Assembly (NCBI RefSeq): GCF_902498195.1
Contig: NZ_CABVIY010000008.1
Span: 310,001-374,000, forward strand
Reading direction: 5' to 3'
Origin: Pseudomonas fluorescens
GTDB taxonomy: Bacteria; Pseudomonadota; Gammaproteobacteria; Pseudomonadales; Pseudomonadaceae
DNA length: 64,000 nucleotides
A model generated the notes under the pieces. That model did not search any database, was not told the origin of the DNA, and worked only from the letters and a program-made list of their open reading frames with translations. The position numbers and the translations under genes were made by a program. This document shows positions 24,699 to 31,408 of the stretch, in pieces. Each line of letters begins with the position of its first letter. Within the stretch, counting starts at the first letter, position 1.

Positions 24699-25475
24699 TT
24701 ATTTTGTCTGATTCAACACCTGGAGCAGCGCCGCCGTTTGAGCATCGGGCGTGCCATCGAAACGCGACGGGCGAAAATGCATCTGGAAAGCGGCGATCAC
24801 GTGACGGGTGGCGACATCCAGTTCACCGGTCTGTGCAATGTCATAGCCGAAGCGCGCCAGCTGTGCCTGGAACCAACTGATGGTCGGCAGCTGTGCTTCG
24901 TACTGAACCTGCTGCCGTGCCACGGCCTGCTCATTCGGCCAGATGCCGATGCCTTCGGCGGCCAGACGTTTCCAGGGAAACAGCGGTCCCGGATCGAGCT
25001 TGCGCAGTGGGGCAATGTCGCTATGACCAATGATGCTGCGAGGGCTGATGGCGTAGCGCGTGCCGATGTCCTTGAGCAGGACGATCAAGGACTGGACCTG
25101 CGCTTCACTGTAGGGGTACCAGAGGCGCCCGGTCGGGGTGTCCTTGAAACCCGGGTTGACGATCTCGATACCGATGGAGCTGGAGTTCAGCCAGGTCCGG
25201 CCCTGCCATTGGCTTTCTCCGGCGTGCCAGGACCGCAGGTTCTCGTCCATCAACTTATAGATGGTCGCGTTCTTGTCGTCGCCGATCAGGTAATGGCTGC
25301 TGACCTCGCCATGGGTCAGCAATTGCAGAGAGCGCTCCAGCGAGGCAGAGGTGTAGTGCAACACCACGAACTGGATGCGGCTGTCGTGATTGGCCGAGGG
25401 GTGGCTGGTGTCGTAGCGAGGGCCGCTGGCGCAACCGGCCAGCAGCAGCGATACGATGAGAGCAAAATATTTCAT
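24699..25475 (-). CDS. ampDh2: N-acetylmuramyl-L-alanine amidase AmpDh2, lipoprotein
   Basis: A 258-residue lipoprotein with lipobox LLAGC at Cys-18. The Amidase_2 domain has zinc ligands in VVLHYTSA, the later GHSDIAP His and the Asp of KLDPGPLFPW; the catalytic region includes SSHYLI and SIGIEIVNPGF. A C-terminal peptidoglycan-binding module spans about residues 195-255. It cleaves the amide linking MurNAc and the stem peptide in the periplasm and is one of the three AmpD paralogues affecting ampC induction in P. aeruginosa. Position next to algB-kinB matches that species. ATG at 25475 gives the correct lipoprotein signal. Confidence 0.92.
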   Translation of the reverse strand: MKYFALIVSLLLAGCASGPRYDTSHPSANHDSRIQFVVLHYTSASLERSLQLLTHGEVSSHYLIGDDKNATIYKLMDENLRSWHAGESQWQGRTWLNSSSIGIEIVNPGFKDTPTGRLWYPYSEAQVQSLIVLLKDIGTRYAISPRSIIGHSDIAPLRKLDPGPLFPWKRLAAEGIGIWPNEQAVARQQVQYEAQLPTISWFQAQLARFGYDIAQTGELDVATRHVIAAFQMHFRPSRFDGTPDAQTAALLQVLNQTK

Positions 25476-25568
25476 GGCGGAAGGCAATACTCGCGAGACA
25501 GTAAGGCAACAGCGTAACGCACTGTCTCGCGTTCGGAGGGCAATTGAACAAAATGGAACAAATGGGCC

Positions 25569-27572
25569 TCAGCCCAGTTCGACCCGGTTGCGCCCCGCAT
25601 TTTTCGCCCGATAGAGCGCCTGATCCGCCCTCTTAAGCACCAGGTCACTGTGTTCGCCAGGCTTGAACGCCGTCAGGCCCATGGAAATAGTGACCGTCAC
25701 CCGTTCACCCTTGAAGTGGAACGGGCAGGCTTCGATCGACGCACGCAGCTGTTCCAGCAGTTTCACGCCAGCCGCCGGTACCGTTGACGGCATCAACAGC
25801 ACAAATTCTTCACCGCCAAACCGGGCTATGAAATCCGTTCCGCGCAGACGCTTGCGCAGCACGGTGGCAATGATTTTCAGCACTTTGTCGCCGGCCAGAT
25901 GCCCGTAGTTATCGTTGATGCGTTTGAAGTGATCGAGGTCGAGCATGGCCAGCATCAACGTGTTGCCGTGTTGTTGCCATTCGACGATTTCGTGGTCCAG
26001 CCGTTCGCTCCAGGCCGCGCGGTTGGGCAGCCCGGTCAGCGGATCGATCAAGGCTTTCTGGCGCTGTTCTTCGAGGTGTTCGCGAAAGCCCAGGGCTTCC
26101 TGCTCCATGTGCGCCACCCGTTCGGCCAGGCTGTGCAGGCGAGCCGCGACTTCGTGCTCGCGTTCGTCGCGTTGCTTGCGGTGCTGGTCCATGGTGCCGA
26201 GCAGGCCTTCGAGGTGGTTTTCCAGAACGTGCTTGAGGGCGTCGAGGTCGGCCGCTTCGTGCATGCTGGTCTGCAGGCCATCGACCTGTTCGCGGATCTG
26301 CGTGTCCATGGCCTGTGCGGCGGAACGGTTGTCGGCATGGCCTTCGCTGGCGGCTTGCAGATTGCTCTGGAACGATTCAAGGCGTTCGTTGAGATGCTGC
26401 AGGTAGGCTTCGAATTCATGCTGGCCGCTGTCCGAGATCGCCAGCATCAGGGTTGCCAGGTCGTCGAGGATCGGCAGCAACTCGTACCAGTTCAAGCCGT
26501 TTTTCAGGCGGTCGCGCATCGATTCGGCTTGCGGCCGATGACGCTCGGGAAGTGTCAGGTCGTCAAGCAGGCCGAGCAAGGTGTCTTCAATGTGCTTGGC
26601 GACCGAGCTGTAGGACGGCTCGGGGGAGTCAGGCAGCGCGTAGAGCATGTCGTGCGCGGGGTGTTCCGGCTCGCTGCATGCCGGGGCCGAGGGCGCTGGC
26701 TGGGCATCGGAAAGGTAGGCATGCGTCAGCTCGTCAGGGTTGATTGCCGGATCGATCTGCGGTGCTTGTGCCGCGCCGGGGGAATCCACCCGGTCATCGC
26801 CATCAGCATGTAACGTGGGCGATTCTTGCGGGGCGAGGTCGGATGCAACCACCCCTTGGGCAGCAGGGGGCTCCGGTGTCGCGGGTGATACCGGAGTGGC
26901 CTGTGGCCCGGCGTCCACGGCAGCCAGGCCTTGAACTTCGACATGCGGTTCTTCGAGGGCCGGCGCCGGTTCGCCGATTGCCGGCGATGGCGCGGCGACG
27001 GGGCCTTGCTCAGCGACAGGGGCGACCTGGGTGCTCGCATCATCGGCCTCGCGATGACCGAACAGCCGTTGCAACAGGCCCGGGCGACCGGGTTCCGCCG
27101 GGTTCTCCAGTTGACTCAAGGCCTTGCCTTGCAAGCCGCTCAGCTCGCTGAGCAGCAGCGGAATCTCGCGCGCCTGGCTGACGCGGTTATCCAGTTGTTT
27201 GGCGAAGCTCTTCAAGGGGCGGCTGACTTCCCGGGGCAGCGGCAATGTTTGCAGCTGGGTGACCAGTGCAGTCAGCGCGGCGCTGGTCTGATTCACCCGG
27301 GTTTCCCTGCGCTGCTCGGAGTCGAGCACGGCTTTTTCCAGGCGTGGGAGCAGGGCGGCCAGGCCAGCATCCATGTCATCGGTACGCACGACTTCGCGCA
27401 TTTCCTTCATGCACTGGTCCACGGCTCGGTCGGTGCCTTCGGCGGCCAGCGTGCTGCGAACCAGTCCGCGTCGGAGCAAGTCGAGGCGGGCATCCCAGCG
27501 ACGTTCGAGCTTTTCCTGTTGTTCGATGCTTTTGAGGTATTTCTCTTTCCAGCGCTGTGCTTCGTCGCTCAT
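25569..27572 (-). CDS. Cytosolic GGDEF diguanylate cyclase (DgcH-type)
   Basis: A 667-residue soluble protein without transmembrane segments. Residues about 1-165 are coiled-coil-rich, about 165-320 form a low-complexity Pro/Ala/Glu linker, about 320-495 form a second helical region, and the GGDEF domain occupies about 500-665. The active site is GGEEF (FIARFGGEEFVLLMP), preceded at the right distance by an inhibitory I-site RGTD, so product inhibition is expected. It synthesises c-di-GMP. The start overlaps the stop of the EEP-family gene (ATGA). The genomic position corresponds to P. aeruginosa dgcH (PA5487) as I recall it. It may oppose the EAL protein encoded 1 kb downstream. Confidence 0.88.
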   Translation of the reverse strand: MSDEAQRWKEKYLKSIEQQEKLERRWDARLDLLRRGLVRSTLAAEGTDRAVDQCMKEMREVVRTDDMDAGLAALLPRLEKAVLDSEQRRETRVNQTSAALTALVTQLQTLPLPREVSRPLKSFAKQLDNRVSQAREIPLLLSELSGLQGKALSQLENPAEPGRPGLLQRLFGHREADDASTQVAPVAEQGPVAAPSPAIGEPAPALEEPHVEVQGLAAVDAGPQATPVSPATPEPPAAQGVVASDLAPQESPTLHADGDDRVDSPGAAQAPQIDPAINPDELTHAYLSDAQPAPSAPACSEPEHPAHDMLYALPDSPEPSYSSVAKHIEDTLLGLLDDLTLPERHRPQAESMRDRLKNGLNWYELLPILDDLATLMLAISDSGQHEFEAYLQHLNERLESFQSNLQAASEGHADNRSAAQAMDTQIREQVDGLQTSMHEAADLDALKHVLENHLEGLLGTMDQHRKQRDEREHEVAARLHSLAERVAHMEQEALGFREHLEEQRQKALIDPLTGLPNRAAWSERLDHEIVEWQQHGNTLMLAMLDLDHFKRINDNYGHLAGDKVLKIIATVLRKRLRGTDFIARFGGEEFVLLMPSTVPAAGVKLLEQLRASIEACPFHFKGERVTVTISMGLTAFKPGEHSDLVLKRADQALYRAKNAGRNRVELG

Positions 27573-28447
27573 TCAGGGGTTCCGCGAGGGGCAGGACTCA
27601 ACGCGGGCAATGCATCGGCCGTGAGCGAACCCGGCAGACGAATTTCTACCGCGACCGGCAGGTGATCGGAAATGGGTTGGGCCAGCACCTCGACCTTTTC
27701 CAGGGTCAGGGTCGGGCTCAGCAGAATGTGGTCCAGGCAGCGCTGCGGGCGCCAGCTGGGGAATGTCGCTTCAAGTTGTGGGGCCAGCAGGCCGAGGTCA
27801 CGCAACGGCGAATGCTGCAGCAGGTCACTGGCATGGGTGTTCATGTCGCCCATCAGCACCTGGTGTTTGTAACCGCCGATCAACTCGCGGATGTAGGCCA
27901 GTTGCATGCTGCGGGCGCGGGCGCCCAGTGCCAGGTGCATCATGACGACAACGAGCGCTTCCGGCCCTTCGCCGAAGCGCACCAGGATCGCCCCGCGACC
28001 CTTCGGCCCCGGCAGCGGATGATCTTCGATTGCCCACGGGCGCAGGCGGCTCAGCACGCCGTTGCTGTGCTGGCCGAGGCGTCCGAGATTGCGATTGAGT
28101 TGTTGATACCAGTAGGGGAAGGCGCCGAGCTGGGCCAGGTGTTCGACTTGATTGACGTAGCCGGAGCGCAGGCTGCCGCCGTCGGCTTCCTGCAAGGCCA
28201 CCAGATCGAAGTCGCCCAACAGACTGCCGATTTTCTGCAGGTTGTCGGCGCGCCCGGTGTGCGGCAACAGGTGTTGCCAGCCCCGGGTCAGGTAATGCCG
28301 ATAGCGCTCGGTACTGATACCGACCTGGATATTGAAACTGAGCAGGCGCAAACGGCTGTCTTCGGGCAAGCCCGTCGATTCCAGGTGATGCTCGTTGACC
28401 CGCGGATCATGCAGGCCAACGATGCGTTCAGTTCCCCAGCGGCGCAT
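27569..28447 (-). CDS. Endonuclease/exonuclease/phosphatase (EEP) family protein
   Basis: A 292-residue protein with the EEP/DNase I-fold motifs in order: RLLSFNIQVG, LVALQEADGG, the catalytic MGDMNTH, LDHILLS and SDHLPVAVEI. These provide the metal-binding Glu and the Asp/Asn/His active site. No signal peptide is apparent, so a cytoplasmic role on nucleic acid or a phosphodiester such as a lipid head group is possible; the substrate is unknown. It is the first gene of a two-gene unit with the GGDEF cyclase, with overlapping stop and start. Confidence 0.85.
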   Translation of the reverse strand: MRRWGTERIVGLHDPRVNEHHLESTGLPEDSRLRLLSFNIQVGISTERYRHYLTRGWQHLLPHTGRADNLQKIGSLLGDFDLVALQEADGGSLRSGYVNQVEHLAQLGAFPYWYQQLNRNLGRLGQHSNGVLSRLRPWAIEDHPLPGPKGRGAILVRFGEGPEALVVVMMHLALGARARSMQLAYIRELIGGYKHQVLMGDMNTHASDLLQHSPLRDLGLLAPQLEATFPSWRPQRCLDHILLSPTLTLEKVEVLAQPISDHLPVAVEIRLPGSLTADALPALSPAPRGTPE

Positions 28448-28461
28448 GGTGGATGCAGCCT

Positions 28462-29103
28462 TTAGTTGGCGGCCGCCTTGTTAGTCGACCGCTCTTTGTC
28501 GATCAGCTTGTCGGCCAGTTGCAGGGCTTGTTCGGCGCCACCGGCAGAGCCCACGTCAAAGCGGTATTTGCCGTTGACGATCAAGGTTGGAACGCCAGAG
28601 ATCTCATATTTTTTCGCCAGGTCAGTGGCCTTGACGATCTGGCCTTTGATGGCGAAGGAGTCGAAGGTGGCCAGGAACTTGTCCTTGTCGACACCCTGGG
28701 TGGCCAGGAAGTCCGCCATGTCATTCTTGTCGGTCAGTTTTTTGTGTTCTTTCTGGATGGCTTCGAACACGGCAGCGTGGACCTTGTGCTCGACACCCAT
28801 CGCTTCCAGGGTCAGGAACATCTGGCCGTGTGCGTTCCACGGGCCACCGAACATGGCAGGGATACGGACGAAGTTAACGTCGGAAGGCAGCTTTTCGACC
28901 CAGGGATTGATCACCGGTTCGAACGCGTAGCAGTGAGGGCAGCCGTACCAGAACAGCTCCACCACTTCGATCTTGCCTGGGACGGCTACCGGAACCGGAT
29001 TGGTCAGTTCGACATAAGGGGTAGCGGGGGCTTCTGCAGCTTGTGCAGTCATGCCGAACAGGCTGGCAGCGACGAGTGCGGCGCTGATGATCAGATTACG
29101 CAT
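28462..29103 (-). CDS. dsbA: DsbA thiol:disulfide interchange protein
   Basis: A 213-residue periplasmic oxidase with a signal peptide ending TAQAA (about 23 residues). The thioredoxin-fold active site CPHC occupies residues 55-58 and the cis-proline loop reads SGVPTLIVNG. It introduces disulfides into exported proteins. Adjacent cytochrome c4 and c5 genes and the CSS-type EAL protein are plausible beneficiaries or partners. ATG 29103 is preceded by GGAGTAAAGC. A terminator separates it from cc4. Confidence 0.95.
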   Translation of the reverse strand: MRNLIISAALVAASLFGMTAQAAEAPATPYVELTNPVPVAVPGKIEVVELFWYGCPHCYAFEPVINPWVEKLPSDVNFVRIPAMFGGPWNAHGQMFLTLEAMGVEHKVHAAVFEAIQKEHKKLTDKNDMADFLATQGVDKDKFLATFDSFAIKGQIVKATDLAKKYEISGVPTLIVNGKYRFDVGSAGGAEQALQLADKLIDKERSTNKAAAN

Positions 29104-29197
29104 GCTTTACTCCTGGACAAATTTTATCGCCTCGCGCGACCTGTATTCAGACAGATCATGGCGGGCCTGAGTTCTGTAGTGTAACGGCAGCGGCCAC

Positions 29198-29226
29198 AAA
29201 AAAGGGCGGCCTGAGCCACCCTTTTT
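29198..29226. terminator. Terminator after cytochrome c4
   Basis: AAAAAAGGGCGGC-CTGA-GCCACCC-TTTTT is symmetric with A and T tails, so it can terminate on either strand; cc4 ends upstream of it on the minus strand. Stem has one mismatch. Confidence 0.8.
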
Positions 29227-29303
29227 ATACTTGCTGCGACGGATTAATCGAGCGTTAACATTGCAAGAGATGTATACCTTGCCCAGCGCCCGATTCGCCG
29301 GTC

Positions 29304-29933
29304 TTAGTGCAGGCCCTGAATGTAGCTGGACACCGCGGCGATGTCTTCGTCGCTCAGCTTTTTGGCGATGCTCTGCATCGGTTTGGTGTCGCCGTCGTTG
29401 GCCCGGCCGCCTTCTTCCTTGCGGAAGTCGGTCAGTTGCTTGGCGATGTATTGAGCGTGCTGGCCACCCAGGTGCGGGAAGCCGGCGGCGGCGTTGCCTG
29501 CGCCATTTGGCGAGTGGCAGCCGGTGCAGGATGGAAGGCCCTTGGCCAGGTCGCCGCCACGGAACAGTGCTTCACCGCGAGCCACGATTTTTGGATCGGC
29601 GGCGCCGACGCTGCCTTTCTGGCTGGCGAAGTAGGCGGCGATGTCCGCCAGGTCCTGATCGCTCAGGTTGGTCAGCAGGCCGGTCATTTCCAGAACGGTG
29701 CGCTTGCCCGACTTTATGTCGTGCAGCTGCTTGGTCAGGTAGCGTTCACCTTGACCCGCCAGTTTTGGAAAGTTTGGCGCCATGCTGTTGCCATCCGGGC
29801 CATGACAGGCGCCACATACGGCGGCTTTTGCCTGGCCTGCGGCGGCGTCACCAGGTTTTACTGGCTCACCTGCAGCATGGGCAATGCCGGAGATTCCCAC
29901 GGTCAACAGCAGACTCACGATCAATTTGTTCAT
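29304..29933 (-). CDS. cc4: Diheme cytochrome c4
   Basis: A 209-residue periplasmic protein with a 20-residue signal (ending IAHA) and two class I cytochrome c domains. Heme motifs are CGACH at 40-44 and CTGCH at 136-140, each followed at proper distance by a Met axial ligand (EMTGLLTNL, KPMQSIAKKL). Cytochrome c4 passes electrons to terminal oxidases such as cbb3. It is co-oriented with the c5-type gene 45 bases upstream and followed by its own terminator and dsbA. Confidence 0.94.
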   Translation of the reverse strand: MNKLIVSLLLTVGISGIAHAAGEPVKPGDAAAGQAKAAVCGACHGPDGNSMAPNFPKLAGQGERYLTKQLHDIKSGKRTVLEMTGLLTNLSDQDLADIAAYFASQKGSVGAADPKIVARGEALFRGGDLAKGLPSCTGCHSPNGAGNAAAGFPHLGGQHAQYIAKQLTDFRKEEGGRANDGDTKPMQSIAKKLSDEDIAAVSSYIQGLH

Positions 29934-29978
29934 CAGCTAATCCAACTACGGCTAAGGGTTAAGAGTTATGGGCCGGGT

Positions 29979-30269
29979 TTACTCGCTCATCCAGTGGATG
30001 ATGGCTCGGTAATCCTCGGCACTGCAGTCCATGCACAAACCACGCGGCGGCATCGCCTTGAAACCCTGGGTCACGTGTTGCACCAGCGTCTCCATACCTT
30101 TCGCCAACCTCGGCGTCCAAGCTTCCTGATCGCCTTTTTTGGGCGCCGTGGGGAGTTGGCCGGAATGACAGGCGCCACAAACACGGTTGTACACAGCTTC
30201 CGGATCCTGTGTAGCCTGAGCGCTGTAAAGCGGCATCAAGACACCGGCGGCTAGCAGCCATTTCGTCAT
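29979..30269 (-). CDS. Cytochrome c5-type monoheme protein
   Basis: A 96-residue periplasmic cytochrome. The signal peptide ends YSAQA (about residue 19), the heme motif CGACH lies at 31-35 and Met-73 in KAMPPRG is the probable axial ligand. A second cysteine pair, CMDC at 79-82, is the disulfide characteristic of cytochrome c5. It is the first gene of a redox unit with cc4. The divergent engB promoter shares the 191-base region upstream. It corresponds in order to PA5491 of P. aeruginosa from memory. Confidence 0.9.
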   Translation of the reverse strand: MTKWLLAAGVLMPLYSAQATQDPEAVYNRVCGACHSGQLPTAPKKGDQEAWTPRLAKGMETLVQHVTQGFKAMPPRGLCMDCSAEDYRAIIHWMSE

Positions 30270-30460
30270 AAAACGACCTTTTCAGGGTTGAGAGCGTTCT
30301 GCGTTCTAATGCGCAATCAAGGTCTGTCGCTCTCGTGAACTTCATCCTACGCTGGGACAAAGCGCACACAAAATCTGCGGCATTATATACTGGCGTCACT
30401 GAAACGGAAGCGACACTGCTTGCCGCGCCCATTCCCGGCGCCGCCCACATCGGAAATCCC

Positions 30461-31102
30461 ATGCAACTCAAGAATCCCATCCTCGGTCTGTGCCAACAGT
30501 CCACCTTCATGCTCAGCGCCGCCAAAGTCGACCAATGTCCGGATGACGAAGGTTTTGAAGTCGCCTTCGCCGGTCGTTCCAACGCCGGCAAGTCCAGTGC
30601 GCTCAACACCCTGACCCACGCCAGCCTGGCGCGTACCTCGAAAACACCGGGACGCACACAGCTGTTGAACTTCTTCAAGCTAGACGATGAACGTCGTCTG
30701 GTCGACCTGCCGGGTTACGGTTACGCGAAAGTGCCTATTCCGCTCAAGCAACACTGGCAGCGTCACCTGGAAGCTTACCTGGGTGGTCGCGAGAGTTTGA
30801 AAGGGCTGATCCTGATGATGGATATCCGTCATCCAATGACCGATTTCGACCTGCTGATGCTTGATTGGGCCGTGGCGGCCGGCATGCCGATGCACATTCT
30901 GCTGACCAAGGCGGACAAGCTGACCTATGGCGCGGCCAAGAACACGCTGCTCAAGGTTCAGTCGGAAATTCGCAAAGGCTGGGGCGACAGCGTGACGATT
31001 CAACTGTTTTCGGCACCGAAACGCCTGGGCCTGGAAGACGCCTACACCGTTTTGGCAGGCTGGATGGAGCTGGCGGACAAGGGCGCCGAGGCTGCGGAAT
31101 AA
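30461..31102 (+). CDS. engB: GTPase EngB/YihA/YsxC, ribosome biogenesis
   Basis: A 213-residue TRAFAC GTPase required for assembly of the 50S ribosomal subunit. G1 is GRSNAGKS at 38-45, G2 lies in SKTPGRTQL, G3 is DLPGYGYAK and G4 is TKAD. The upstream in-frame start at 30335 was rejected: it would add 42 hydrophilic residues absent from the family. ATG 30461 has only a weak GGAAA. It faces polA with the ErsA-like sRNA between them, the arrangement seen for spf/ersA loci. Confidence 0.93.
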   Translation: MQLKNPILGLCQQSTFMLSAAKVDQCPDDEGFEVAFAGRSNAGKSSALNTLTHASLARTSKTPGRTQLLNFFKLDDERRLVDLPGYGYAKVPIPLKQHWQRHLEAYLGGRESLKGLILMMDIRHPMTDFDLLMLDWAVAAGMPMHILLTKADKLTYGAAKNTLLKVQSEIRKGWGDSVTIQLFSAPKRLGLEDAYTVLAGWMELADKGAEAAE

Positions 31103-31112
31103 AAGCGACAGG

Positions 31113-31245
31113 CAAAAAAAACCCCGGACTTCTTATGGGGAGGGGGAAGTTCCGGGGTTCAAGTTCTAGACCGCTAGGGCGGGGTCCAGATATCTGCCAA
31201 CACTTAACACAACATAGGAGCATCGAAGGGCTTCACCAGCCATTC
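31113..31245 (-). ncRNA. ersA: ErsA-like small RNA (Spot 42 position)
   Basis: The interval between convergent engB and polA holds the ersA sRNA in P. aeruginosa, as spf does in E. coli. Here the minus strand has a complete small transcription unit. A sigma-22-like promoter (GAACTA 31274-31279, 17-base spacing, TCAGA 31252-31256) predicts a start near 31245. A terminator hairpin with T8 ends at about 31114. The resulting 130-odd nt agree with the roughly 132 nt I recall for ErsA. The 3' part carries a C-rich single-stranded loop (ACTTCCCCCTCCCC), suited to binding ribosome-binding sites. Exact 5' end is inferred. Confidence 0.72.
31114..31160 (-). terminator. Rho-independent terminator of the ErsA-like RNA
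   Basis: On the minus strand AACCCCGGA...CTTC pairs with GAAG-TCCGGGGTT around a C-rich loop and is followed by eight T residues. The opposite strand has no T-run after the stem, which fixes the direction of transcription. Confidence 0.85.
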
Positions 31246-31251
31246 AGTAAC

Positions 31252-31279
31252 TCTGAGTAGTGATGTTGCAGATTAGTTC
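31252..31279 (-). promoter_or_regulatory. Sigma-22 (AlgU)-type promoter for the ErsA-like RNA
   Basis: GAACTA and TCAGA separated by 17 bases resemble the AlgU/RpoE consensus GAACTT-N16/17-TCTGA (one mismatch each). ErsA of P. aeruginosa is known to be sigma-22 dependent, which fits. Confidence 0.55.
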
Positions 31280-31360
31280 AGATCTTTTTCAAAAGACTTT
31301 GGAATAACCCCCAGAACAATCCGGACTAAGGGCTCTGCAGCCCTCTAGCGCGGCACTTTT

Positions 31361-31388
31361 TGCAGGAGCGAGCGTGCTCGCTCCTGCA
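31361..31388. terminator. Perfect palindrome terminator downstream of polA
   Basis: TGCAGGAGCGAGC-GT-GCTCGCTCCTGCA is a perfect 13-bp stem with flanking T and A runs, so it can end polA transcription on the minus strand and insulate the sRNA. The GAGCGAGC core resembles the variant repeat at 48804-48903. Confidence 0.8.
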
Positions 31389-31408
31389 AAAAAGGGTTCT
31401 TAATCGGC

